A stretch of 64,000 nucleotides of DNA, taken from assembly GCA_043762325.1 (NCBI GenBank), contig JAYUMU010000174.1, positions 62,001 through 126,000 of the forward strand, read 5' to 3'. Below the pieces are notes generated by a model. That model did not search any database and had not been told where the DNA came from. It was given only the letters and a program-made list of their open reading frames with translations. This DNA comes from JANXSS01 sp025356535. GTDB lineage: Bacteria; Pseudomonadota; Gammaproteobacteria; Burkholderiales; Burkholderiaceae_D. Both the position numbers and the translations under genes were made by a program. Positions 8,440-16,251 of this stretch are shown here, in pieces (position 1 is the stretch's first letter; the number at the start of each line of letters is the position of its first letter).

Positions 8440-9399
8440 ATGGCTGGCATTCTGATCATCGGTGAACATCGTCAGGGCGAACTGCGTCCGGTCACGCTCG
8501 AACTTATCACCGCAGCCGAATCGATCAAGGCCGGTACCGGCGGCACGATCACCGTCGCCCTGATCGGCAACCGGCTCGACGCCTTCGTCACCCAGGTAGC
8601 GGTCGGCGGCGTCGACGCCATCGTCAGGGTCGAGGCGGCCCACGACGACTTCGACCCCGACCTGTACGCGGCAAGCCTGAAGGCCCTGGTCGACAGCCTG
8701 CAGCCGTCGGTGGTGCTGGTGCCGCAATCGGTCAACAGCCTCGGTTACGCCGCCGCCGTTGCGGCGGTCAACGGCTATGGCCTGGCCACCGATGTGTTCG
8801 GCCTGGCCTGCGAAGGCGACACGCTGGTGGCAACCCGCTCCGGCTACAGCCAGAAGGTCAGCGTCGAACTCGACTTCCCCGGCAAGGCCGTGGTCGTGCT
8901 GGCCGTGCGTGCGGGCACCTTCAAGGCGCCGGTTGGCGTGGCCGCCGCGGTGGTGTCGGCGCAGCCGGCGCCAGGCGCGCCTGCACGCGTGCGCCACACC
9001 GGTTATGTCGCCTCGGAGAGCGTCGACACGGTCAACATACCCGGTGCCGAATTCATCATGTCGATCGGGCGCGGCGTGGGCGAGGAAACCAACGTCGAGG
9101 AGTATGCCGAACTGGCCGAATCGATCGGCGCGACGCTGGGTTGCTCGCGGCCGCTGGCCGACGCCGGCTGGCTGCCCAAGGCGCGCCAGGTCGGCCAGTC
9201 CGGCAAGACGGCCTCGGCCTGCCGGCTCTATCTCGCCTTCGGCATCTCCGGCTCGGTGCAGCACCTGGCCGGCATGAAGCACGTCGACACCATCATCGCG
9301 GTCAACACCGACCGGGAAGCCTCGATCTTCAGCTACGCAAAATACGGCATCGTCGGCGACATGTTCGAGATCGCGGAGGAACTGCGCAACCACTTCTGA
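8440..9399 (+). CDS. etfA: Electron transfer flavoprotein alpha subunit
   Basis: 319 residues. Two starts are possible: ATG 8434, overlapping the etfB stop, and ATG 8440. AAAGGAG at 8426-8432 is 7 nt from 8440 but only 1 nt from 8434, so 8440 (MAGILIIGEHRQGELRP) is preferred. The C-terminal FAD-binding domain shows IMSIGRGVGEETNVEEYAEL, CSRPLADAGWLPKARQVGQSGK and ISGSVQHLAGMKHVDTIIAVN. It is the TMADH-partner type of EtfA. The ETF pair lying in the TMA operon implies a dedicated electron carrier rather than the fatty-acid oxidation ETF. Confidence 0.95.
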   Translation: MAGILIIGEHRQGELRPVTLELITAAESIKAGTGGTITVALIGNRLDAFVTQVAVGGVDAIVRVEAAHDDFDPDLYAASLKALVDSLQPSVVLVPQSVNSLGYAAAVAAVNGYGLATDVFGLACEGDTLVATRSGYSQKVSVELDFPGKAVVVLAVRAGTFKAPVGVAAAVVSAQPAPGAPARVRHTGYVASESVDTVNIPGAEFIMSIGRGVGEETNVEEYAELAESIGATLGCSRPLADAGWLPKARQVGQSGKTASACRLYLAFGISGSVQHLAGMKHVDTIIAVNTDREASIFSYAKYGIVGDMFEIAEELRNHF

Positions 9400-9400
9400 G

Positions 9401-9438
9401 GCATGCCGGCGTTCGCAAGAGCGCCGGCAGCGGCATGC
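9401..9438 (+). terminator. Nested stem-loop after etfA
   Basis: GCATGCCG (9401-9408) pairs with CGGCATGC (9431-9438), and inside it CCGGCG can pair with CGCCGG. It lies 1 nt after the etfA stop, in a 197-nt gap before the permease. There is no U tract. It may reduce read-through or protect the upstream mRNA. Confidence 0.45.
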
Positions 9439-9596
9439 ATCACATTGCAATGGGGAGCGCGCCCTGGCTTGCGCGAAAGACGGCGCGCTCCCAGCCACTC
9501 CGGGCCAACGACATTTGCCCTGCATGGCGGCTCCGGCCGCGCGCAGGGCGACGCGAGCGTCGTTTTCATCAGCAGCAGTATCAGTAACAATCATCA

Positions 9597-11252
9597 ATGG
9601 GCGCGAGCATGAAACAAATTACCGATGTCAATGAAATGGGTTTTGGCGTTGGCGGCAGCAGCGCGGACGACGACAATGCGCTGCATCGAAAGATCGACTG
9701 GAAAGGCGCGTTCTGGGTGGCTTCGGGCGTGCCGGCGCTGGTGCTGTTCTCGATCGGTGCGATTGCAGCGACCGTCGGCCAGCCGGCCTATGTCATCTGG
9801 ATCGTGTCGATCCTGATGGGCTTCGTGCAGGCATTCACCTATGCTGAAATCGCCGGCCTGTTTCCCAACAAGTCCGGCGGTGCGTCGGTCTACGGCGCAA
9901 TGGCCTGGGTCCGCTATTCCAAGTTCATTGCCCCGGTCTCGGTCTGGTGCAACTGGTTCGCATGGTCGCCGGTCCTGGCGATCGGTTCCGGCCTTGCCGC
10001 AGGCTACATGCTGACCTCGCTGTTTGCGCCGGATGCGCTCATCAACACCTGGCAGGTGACGCTGGTCGACCTCGACGTCGTCGCAAAGGGCCTGGTCCTG
10101 CGCATCAATGCGACCTTTCTCATCGGCGCGGCGATACTGCTGGGCTGCTTCGCCGTGCAGCACCGCGGCATCGCCGGATTCGCCAAGCTGCAGACCGTGC
10201 TGGCCCTGGCGGCGCTGTTCCCCCTGACCCTGATCGGCCTGGTGCCGCTGCTGACCGGCGACATGCCGGTGGCGCACTTCCTGCCGCTGCTGCCGCTGGC
10301 CCACGATGCCAAGGGCGGCGTCGTCTTCGGTTCCTGGAACATGGCCGGCTGGACCCTGATGGCAGGCGGCATGTTCATCGCCGCCTGGTCGACCTACGGT
10401 TTCGAGACGGCGGTCTGCTATACCTCGGAATTCAAAAATCCGAAGAAGGACGTCTTCAAGGCGATCTTCTATTCAGGCCTGCTGTGCCTGGCGGCCTTCA
10501 CGCTGGTGCCGCTGGCCTTCCAGGGCGTCCTCGGTCTGGACGGCATGCTCGACAAGAGCATCTACGACGGCTCCGGCGTGGCGCGGGCGATGGCGCACAT
10601 GATCGGCGGCGGTGCAATCATCCAGAACCTGATCGTCATCATGCTCATCCTGGCGCTGGTGCTGTCGATCATGACGTCGATGGGCGGCTCGTCGCGCACG
10701 CTGTACCAGGCGGCCCACGACGGCTGGCTGCCGAAGTATCTGGACCAGGTCAACCGGCACGGCGCGCCGACCAATGCGATGTGGACCGATCTCGGCTTCA
10801 ACCTGATCCTGCTGCTGATGTCGGACTATGTGATGGTGCTGGCCATGTCGAATGTCGGCTACGTGATCTTCAACTTCCTGAACCTGCAGTCGGGCTGGAT
10901 TCACCGCCTCGATCGCGGCAACGTCGAGCGGCCCTACCGGGCCCGCAGCATCGTGCTGGCCGTCGGCGCCGTGTTCGGTTTCGTCAACCTCGCCTTCATG
11001 GGGCTGGGCGCCGATGTCTGGGGCGTGGGCACCTTGCGCAACGGCCTGATCTTTGCCGCCCTGATCGTGCCGGTATTTTTGTATCGTCATTATGTTCAGG
11101 ACAAGGGCAGGTTTCCGGCCTCGATGGCGCAGGACCTGGACCTGCATCCGGATACGCAGTTGAAGAAAGCCGGCATCTGGCCGTTCGTGGCGCTAGCAGC
11201 AGGCGTGGCGGTGGTCTGGTACACCCATTCGATTGCCGTGTTGCCGACCTGA
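9597..11252 (+). CDS. APC-superfamily permease, candidate amine transporter
   Basis: 551 residues, with about 12 hydrophobic helices of the amino acid-polyamine-organocation type. N-terminal segments such as PALVLFSIGAIAATV and the G-S-G-L-A stretch near residue 130 fit this fold. Start is ATG 9597 or ATG 9609; neither has a strong ribosome site. No other obvious uptake system is in the TMA half of the island, so import of methylated amines or quaternary amines is a reasonable guess from position. The substrate cannot be read from the sequence. It is followed after 90 nt by dmmA. Confidence 0.75.
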   Translation: MGASMKQITDVNEMGFGVGGSSADDDNALHRKIDWKGAFWVASGVPALVLFSIGAIAATVGQPAYVIWIVSILMGFVQAFTYAEIAGLFPNKSGGASVYGAMAWVRYSKFIAPVSVWCNWFAWSPVLAIGSGLAAGYMLTSLFAPDALINTWQVTLVDLDVVAKGLVLRINATFLIGAAILLGCFAVQHRGIAGFAKLQTVLALAALFPLTLIGLVPLLTGDMPVAHFLPLLPLAHDAKGGVVFGSWNMAGWTLMAGGMFIAAWSTYGFETAVCYTSEFKNPKKDVFKAIFYSGLLCLAAFTLVPLAFQGVLGLDGMLDKSIYDGSGVARAMAHMIGGGAIIQNLIVIMLILALVLSIMTSMGGSSRTLYQAAHDGWLPKYLDQVNRHGAPTNAMWTDLGFNLILLLMSDYVMVLAMSNVGYVIFNFLNLQSGWIHRLDRGNVERPYRARSIVLAVGAVFGFVNLAFMGLGADVWGVGTLRNGLIFAALIVPVFLYRHYVQDKGRFPASMAQDLDLHPDTQLKKAGIWPFVALAAGVAVVWYTHSIAVLPT

Positions 11253-11342
11253 GCAAGCGGCGCCGGGACGCCTGCACGCGGTTGCATCCGGTTGTACCCG
11301 GTTGCACCCTATCGCAGGCGGTCCTACCGCGGGAGAAAAAAC

Positions 11343-11948
11343 GTGTCAATTACAGCTAACAGAAGCAAGCCGGCGTACCGCACGCTGTCGCCGGACCCGT
11401 CCGGCCTACGCCATATCCTGATCGGCCAGGGCGATGGCGGCAGGGCGATCGGCCGGCTCCATGCGGCCTTCGGCGCGCAAGCCGGCGCGGTGGAAATCTA
11501 CTACGACAGCCAGTCCTGGATCGGCGCAAACCGGACCACGGAACTGCGCGCGCTGCCGTGCGCGCAGAGCCGTTTCCACGATCACGGCAACGCGCTCGAA
11601 GCCGATCTGCGCGAATGCTTCCAGCAGGCGCAGATGGGGCTGCGCCTCTACATCGCCGGCACCGAACGCTTCATCTGGGCGATTTCCAACCTTGCCTTCG
11701 AATTCGGCATCCGCGAAGACGAAATGCAGCAGCAGCAAGCCGATTCGCTGGCGCGCCAGGTGGCGTGCGTGCACTGCAACGCCACGACCTATCCGGTCAG
11801 GACCAACATCGTCGCCTGCTCGGCCTGCGGCTGCCAGTTGCTGGTGCGCGACCATTTTTCGCGCCGCCTCAACGCCTACATGGGCCTGCAGATCGACGCC
11901 GAAGCGCCGGGCGAGATACCAACCATCGAGGAGGTGTTCGTACCATGA
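11343..11948 (+). CDS. dmmA: Dimethylamine monooxygenase subunit DmmA-like
   Basis: 201 residues. A GTG start at 11343 (VSITANRSKPAYRTLSP) is chosen because GGGAG at 11331-11335 sits 7 nt upstream; the longer frame from 11292 runs through repeats and lacks a ribosome site. The C-terminal part has a four-Cys probable zinc or Fe-S knuckle: CVHC and, about 15 residues later, CSACGC, followed by LLVRDHFSRRLNAYMG, as in DmmA family proteins. The stop overlaps the dmmB start (ATGA). It works with DmmB, DmmC and a THF protein in oxidative N-demethylation of dimethylamine. Subunit letters vary between papers. Confidence 0.8.
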   Translation: MSITANRSKPAYRTLSPDPSGLRHILIGQGDGGRAIGRLHAAFGAQAGAVEIYYDSQSWIGANRTTELRALPCAQSRFHDHGNALEADLRECFQQAQMGLRLYIAGTERFIWAISNLAFEFGIREDEMQQQQADSLARQVACVHCNATTYPVRTNIVACSACGCQLLVRDHFSRRLNAYMGLQIDAEAPGEIPTIEEVFVP

Positions 11949-12895
11949 GCTATCAGCAATCGCTGCAGGTGCGCGTGGTCCGGGTCGAGCAGGTCACGCC
12001 CCACATCAGGCATTTTGTCCTGGAAGCGGCGAACGGCGCCGACCTGCCGCATTTTGCCGGCGGCAGTCACGTCGTCGTGATCATGCGCGAGGGCCGCCAG
12101 ACCTTCAAGAATCCGTACTCGCTCATGGGCGACGGCTACCACAGCCAGCAGTATGAAATCGCCGTGCGGCGCGAAGCCTCCTCGCGCGGCGGTTCGGCCT
12201 TCATGCACGAGAAGGTGCGGGCCGGCGATCTGCTCGAAATCCTGCCGCCGGCCAATCTGTTCATGATCGACAGCTACGCCCGCAAGCACATCCTGATTGC
12301 CGGCGGCATCGGCATCACGCCGTTTCGCTCGATGCTGCATGACCTGCGCCGCGCAGGGGCCAGCTATGCTCTCCACTACTGCGTGCGCGGCGCCGAACAC
12401 GCGGCATTCTGGGAAGCGATAGCGGCGCAGCATGGCGGGCAGGCGCACCTGCACGGGCCCGACGCCCGGCTGGACGTGCAGGCGTTGCTGGGTGCGCAGC
12501 CGGCCGGCACCCACGTCTATGTCTGCGGCCCGCACAGCCTGGTCGACGCCGTCAGGTCGACCGCCGCGGCACTGGGCTGGAGCGCCACCCACGTGCACCA
12601 TGAAGAATTCACCCATGCCGCCGGCGGCGCGCCGTTCGAGGTCACGCTGGCCGCCAGCGGCAGGACGATCCAGGTCCTGCACAACCAGACCATGCTCGAA
12701 GCACTCGAGGAAAGCGGCCTGGCGCCGCCCTACATGTGCCGCGGCGGCGTGTGCGGCGCATGCGAGACCGTGCTCCTGGAAGGCTCGGTCGAGCACCGCG
12801 ACCACGTGATGACGCAGGCCGAAAAAGCCGGCATGACGAAGATGATGATCTGCGTCTCGCGTGCGGCCTGCGCACGCATCGTCGTCGATCTATAA
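11945..12895 (+). CDS. dmmB: Dimethylamine monooxygenase reductase subunit (FMN, 2Fe-2S)
   Basis: 316 residues from ATG 11945, which overlaps the dmmA stop by 4 nt. It has the phthalate-dioxygenase-reductase/VanB layout: an N-terminal flavin domain, an NAD(P)H domain (ILIAGGIGITPFRSML, YVCGPHSLVDAV) and a C-terminal plant-type ferredoxin with CRGGVCGACE and a later Cys near the C-terminus (CVSRA). It passes electrons from NADPH to the haem subunit DmmC. The tight dmmA-dmmB-dmmC spacing (4-nt overlap, then 18 nt) indicates one translational unit. Confidence 0.88.
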   Translation: MSYQQSLQVRVVRVEQVTPHIRHFVLEAANGADLPHFAGGSHVVVIMREGRQTFKNPYSLMGDGYHSQQYEIAVRREASSRGGSAFMHEKVRAGDLLEILPPANLFMIDSYARKHILIAGGIGITPFRSMLHDLRRAGASYALHYCVRGAEHAAFWEAIAAQHGGQAHLHGPDARLDVQALLGAQPAGTHVYVCGPHSLVDAVRSTAAALGWSATHVHHEEFTHAAGGAPFEVTLAASGRTIQVLHNQTMLEALEESGLAPPYMCRGGVCGACETVLLEGSVEHRDHVMTQAEKAGMTKMMICVSRAACARIVVDL

Positions 12896-12913
12896 AAACA
12901 AACGGACCCCTAC

Positions 12914-13963
12914 ATGATCGCCCTGAAACCTGCCGAACAGTTCCGCCCGCCGTACACGTTTTCCAACAGCCCGCATGCGGTCCGGCGCTTTCCTTTTCCG
13001 TATCCGGACGACGATTACATGTACTCGGTCAATATCGAGCAGCATGACGGTGGCCCGGCAGGCTCGGTCTACGAACATGCCTTCGACGTCGACGAGCACT
13101 ATCTCGGCGAGGTGGAAGACCGCCGGCTCGTGCTGCTGGAAGATGCACAGCGCTGCCAGGCGCTGCCGCACATGCAGACGGCGTCGTGGGATACGCTCGA
13201 ACTGCTCATGGTGTCGCTGGCGCAGGATTATCCGGAACATTTTTCCCTGGGCAGGAACGGCGACGTCTGGACCTGGGAAAACCGGCCCCTGCAGATCCGT
13301 GACGTCTTCACTTTCGGCGACGCGGCCACGCTGCCGTATCCGCCGATGGAGTACATCACCCGCCAGGTGCAGGGCGACTTCGTGCTGATGGACCAGCGCA
13401 ACGACAACCTGTACATGGATGCCGGCATGGTGACCACGCAGGCGGACTGGTCGCTCGATTTCGACCTCGGCATGAGCTTTTCGCAATGGCACGGTCCGGT
13501 GCCGCTGGCCGGCGAGCTCGGCGTGTTCGATCGCGCCCTGCGCTTTCTGCTGCTGCTGCAGGTGGGCCGCCCGGTGCGCCGGCTCAACTGGACCATGACG
13601 ATCAACCCGCACCTCGACACCTCGCCGGAAAACTATGCCGGCTGGGGGCCCTCGCGCGCCACGGTCAACGCCGGGAATGCGGGCGAACTGGTCTACCTGC
13701 GCGTCGAGCTGCAAACCCTGTACCGGCTGCCGCGCTCCAACGGCATCCTGTTCGGCGTGCGGGTCTACCTGCTGCGACTCGACGACCTGGTGACAAACCC
13801 GGCCTGGGCGCGGCGCATGCACCGGGTCTTGAAGGCGCTGCCGGTCGAGCTGGTGGACTACAAAGGCCTGACGCGCTATCGCGACCATGCCGTAGCTTGG
13901 CTTGCGCAGTTCGACGACGGCGTGCCGACGCCGGCCAGGACGCTCATCTCCGGCCTGGCCTGA
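12914..13963 (+). CDS. dmmC: Haem-dependent oxidative N-demethylase, alpha subunit (DUF3445)
   Basis: 349 residues from ATG 12914, 18 nt after dmmB. It belongs to the DUF3445/HODM alpha family, whose characterised Pseudomonas member is a PAS-fold haem enzyme that oxidises dimethylamine with O2 and NADPH to methylamine and formaldehyde. Family-like stretches here include FPFPYPDDDY near the N-terminus, LMVSLAQDYPEHF, VFTFGDAATL, VQGDFVLMDQRNDNLYMDAG and NWTMTINPHLDTSPENYAGWG. I did not assign the haem ligand. The presence of this oxygen-dependent enzyme beside an oxygen-independent TMADH is a notable combination. Confidence 0.88.
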   Translation: MIALKPAEQFRPPYTFSNSPHAVRRFPFPYPDDDYMYSVNIEQHDGGPAGSVYEHAFDVDEHYLGEVEDRRLVLLEDAQRCQALPHMQTASWDTLELLMVSLAQDYPEHFSLGRNGDVWTWENRPLQIRDVFTFGDAATLPYPPMEYITRQVQGDFVLMDQRNDNLYMDAGMVTTQADWSLDFDLGMSFSQWHGPVPLAGELGVFDRALRFLLLLQVGRPVRRLNWTMTINPHLDTSPENYAGWGPSRATVNAGNAGELVYLRVELQTLYRLPRSNGILFGVRVYLLRLDDLVTNPAWARRMHRVLKALPVELVDYKGLTRYRDHAVAWLAQFDDGVPTPARTLISGLA

Positions 13964-14021
13964 CGGGCCCGCCCGCGCCCTGGGCGGCCGGTGCGGCGGG
14001 GCAGGGCGCAGGCGACCGGCG

Positions 14022-14092
14022 GGGTCGTTCACGCCACGTGAATCAGCCGACGTGATTCAGCCGAACTGATCCAGCCGACCTGCTTCAGGCAG
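14022..14092. repeat. Degenerate tandem repeat between convergent dmmC and folD
   Basis: A unit of about 13-15 nt built on CAGCCGA.(C/G)TGATT recurs four times between the dmmC stop and the folD stop. It adds no coding capacity. It is one of several short tandem repeats found at gene boundaries in this window. Confidence 0.45.
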
Positions 14093-14966
14093 CGTATTCC
14101 AGCGCCGCGCCAGGCCGCGCCGCCAAGAAGCGTTCGGCCGATTGCACGGTATTCCACATCAGCATGGTCACGGTCATCGGTCCGACACCGCCGGGCACCG
14201 AGGTGATGTAGGACGCCTTTTCCTTGACGCCGTGAAAATCGACATCGCCCACGAGACTGCCGTCGGCCAGGCGGTTGATGCCGACGTCGATGACGACGGC
14301 GCCGGTCTTGACCATCGGCGCGGTGATCAGGTTGGGCTTGCCCGCGGCCACGACGAGAATGTCGGCAAGGATCGTGAATTGGGCAAGGTCGCGTGTCTTC
14401 GCATGGCAGATCGCAACCGTGGCTTCCTTTTGCATGAGCATGAGCGCCATCGGCTTGCCGACGATGTTGCTGGCGCCCACGACCACCACGTTCTGCCCTT
14501 GCACCGAAATGTTTTCCGACTCCAGGATGCGCTGCACGCCAAACGGCGTGCAGGGCGGGAAAACGGTATCGCCCACGACCAGGCTGCCGACGTTATAGAG
14601 ATGAAAGCCGTCGACATCCTTGTCGCGCGAAATCGTCTCCAGCACCTTGCGCAAGGCGAACTGCGGCGGCAGGGGCAGTTGCACCAGGATGCCGTGGATG
14701 GTGTCGTCGGCGTTGAGCCGTTCGATTTCCGCGATCACGGCGGCCTCGCTGGCATCGCCCGGGAAACGATACACCTCTGAATGCAGCCCGACCTCGATGC
14801 AGGCCTTGATCTTGTTATTGACATACACCTTCGATGCCGCGTCCTCGCCCACCAGGATCACCGCAAGTCCGGGCCGCACGCCGCCGGCCGCCAGCTCGTT
14901 CACCCTGACGCTGCATTCCTGGCGCACTTTCTTTGCCAGCGCTTTTCCATCGATCACTTTCGCCAC
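14085..14966 (-). CDS. folD: Methylene-THF dehydrogenase / methenyl-THF cyclohydrolase (copy 1)
   Basis: 293 residues from a GTG start at 14966 (VAKVIDGKALAKKVRQE); an adjacent GTG at 14969 is equally possible. The complement of CTCCT at 14976-14980 gives AGGAG 6-9 nt upstream of the two starts. FolD motifs are complete: catalytic Lys in YVNNKIKAC, DGILVQLPLP, DKDVDGFH, VVGASNIVGKPM and PGGVGPMTVTML. It interconverts methylene-, methenyl- and formyl-THF with NADP. It is the only reverse-strand gene inside the island and is divergent from purU. It may be the general FolD or a dedicated C1-oxidation copy. Confidence 0.92.
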   Translation of the reverse strand: MAKVIDGKALAKKVRQECSVRVNELAAGGVRPGLAVILVGEDAASKVYVNNKIKACIEVGLHSEVYRFPGDASEAAVIAEIERLNADDTIHGILVQLPLPPQFALRKVLETISRDKDVDGFHLYNVGSLVVGDTVFPPCTPFGVQRILESENISVQGQNVVVVGASNIVGKPMALMLMQKEATVAICHAKTRDLAQFTILADILVVAAGKPNLITAPMVKTGAVVIDVGINRLADGSLVGDVDFHGVKEKASYITSVPGGVGPMTVTMLMWNTVQSAERFLAARPGAALEYAA

Positions 14967-15134
14967 CACTGTCGTCTCCTGGTAAGTAGGAAAAGGCGCT
15001 GCCTCCGCCTCATTTTGATGCAACGCGTGCGCCGCCCGGCCAAGAAGCCGCTGGGCAGCGGATGCGGAACCGGGCTGGCAGCGCAGGAAATGCCGGCCGG
15101 CAGAGCCATCCGCTGGCAAATCATAGCACCGTAA

Positions 15135-15200
15135 ATTTCATTGCAGTGAAAATAGTTGACTGTTGAGAACTTTATAGTGCATCATATTAAACAGTTTTGC
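15135..15200 (+). promoter_or_regulatory. Promoter/operator module B upstream of purU operon
   Basis: Bases 15135-15169 match module A at 32 of 35 positions. Features are a near-palindrome TTTCATTGCAGTGAAA (15136-15151), TTGACT (15156-15161), an 18-nt spacer and CATCAT (15180-15185) at the same offset as the -10-like CATAAT of module A. The downstream part, TTTATAGTGCATCATATT, recurs in module C. Confidence 0.7.
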
Positions 15201-15312
15201 ATGAAATTCGTTGCCTGGGATGCGCACCCGATGCATCCACCGGTCCGAAACGGGCGGGGCGCAAATGCCATCGACGGCCATCGACCGCCGCTGGATTGCG
15301 AATTACTTGAAA

Positions 15313-15362
15313 AATAGTTTAATTAAAAGAAATTTATAGTGCATTATATTCACAATTGTTTC
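15313..15362 (+). promoter_or_regulatory. Diverged module C directly before purU
   Basis: AATAGTT at 15313 is followed by an AT-rich stretch and TTTATAGTGCATTATATT (15333-15350), matching module B at the same spacing. It ends in CACAATTGTTTCC, which resembles the AACAATAGTTTCC end of module A. The left half has lost the TTGACT and most of the upstream palindrome. It lies 19 nt before the purU start. Confidence 0.55.
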
Positions 15363-15380
15363 CTAAAAACTGGATAAAGC

Positions 15381-16241
15381 ATGACCACGCCACGCCGCCT
15401 GACCTTGAGTTTTTCCTGTCCTGACCGTGTCGGCATCGTGGCCGCGGTCAGCAACGTGATCGCACGCGAGTCGGGCTGGATTCTCGAGTCGAGCAACCAT
15501 GCGCATGAAGGCACCAACCGCTTTTTCATGCGGGTGGAAATGCTGGCCGATTCGCTCACCTGCGGCGTCGACCGGTTCCGGGAAAGCTTCGCGGCGATCG
15601 CCACCGAGTTCGGCATGGACTGGAAAATATCCGATTCCAGCCAAAAAAAGCGCGTGGTTCTGCTCGTGTCGAAGCAGGAACACTGCCTCTATGACCTGCT
15701 CGGGCGCTGGCAGTCGAAGGAACTCGACATCGAGATCCCGTGCGTCATCTCCAACCACGAAACCTTCAGGGGGCTGGTCGAGTGGCACGGCATTCCGTTT
15801 CACTGCGTGCCGGTGACGCCGGACAACAAGACCGAGGCGTTTCGCGAAATGGCGCGCCTCTACGACGCCGTCGACGGCGAGGTCATGGTGCTGGCGCGCT
15901 ACATGCAGGTGCTGACGCCGGAAATCTGCGCGCGCTATCACGGCCAGGTCATCAACATCCACCATTCCTTCCTGCCCAGCTTCATCGGCGCCAAACCGTA
16001 TCACCAGGCCTACGACAAGGGCGTCAAGCTGATCGGCGCGACCTGCCACTACGTGACCGAAGAACTGGACCAGGGGCAGATCATCGAGCAGGACGTCATC
16101 CGTGTCGATCATTCGGACCTGGTGGGCGACCTGGTGCGGTACGGCAAAGACATCGAAAAAGCAGTCCTGGCACGGGGCCTGCGCGCCCATCTCGAAGACC
16201 GGGTGCTGGTACATGGCAACAAGACCGTAGTGTTCAAATAA
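15381..16241 (+). CDS. purU: Formyltetrahydrofolate deformylase
   Basis: 286 residues, ATG 15381. An N-terminal ACT domain (about residues 5-85, RRLTLSFSCPDRVGIVAAV) is followed by a formyltransferase fold with the catalytic INIHHSFLPSF segment and GAKPYHQAYDKGVKLIGAT, then YVTEELDQG and IEQDV. It hydrolyses 10-formyl-THF to formate and THF, and so regenerates THF for the N-methylglutamate and dimethylamine steps. It opens the second amine operon, 10 nt before mgdA. A purU in this place makes formate, rather than serine-cycle assimilation, the visible end point of the methyl groups. Confidence 0.92.
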   Translation: MTTPRRLTLSFSCPDRVGIVAAVSNVIARESGWILESSNHAHEGTNRFFMRVEMLADSLTCGVDRFRESFAAIATEFGMDWKISDSSQKKRVVLLVSKQEHCLYDLLGRWQSKELDIEIPCVISNHETFRGLVEWHGIPFHCVPVTPDNKTEAFREMARLYDAVDGEVMVLARYMQVLTPEICARYHGQVINIHHSFLPSFIGAKPYHQAYDKGVKLIGATCHYVTEELDQGQIIEQDVIRVDHSDLVGDLVRYGKDIEKAVLARGLRAHLEDRVLVHGNKTVVFK

Positions 16242-16251
16242 GGAGCCCGAG

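Larger units (their letters stand above)
14970..15380. other. Regulatory region between folD and purU
   Basis: This 410-nt intergenic stretch carries two copies (15135-15200 and 15313-15362) of the promoter/operator module also found at 167-233. It is clearly more AT-rich than the flanking genes. No gene is seen in it. The modules read toward purU; folD may use another promoter on the opposite strand. Confidence 0.6.
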
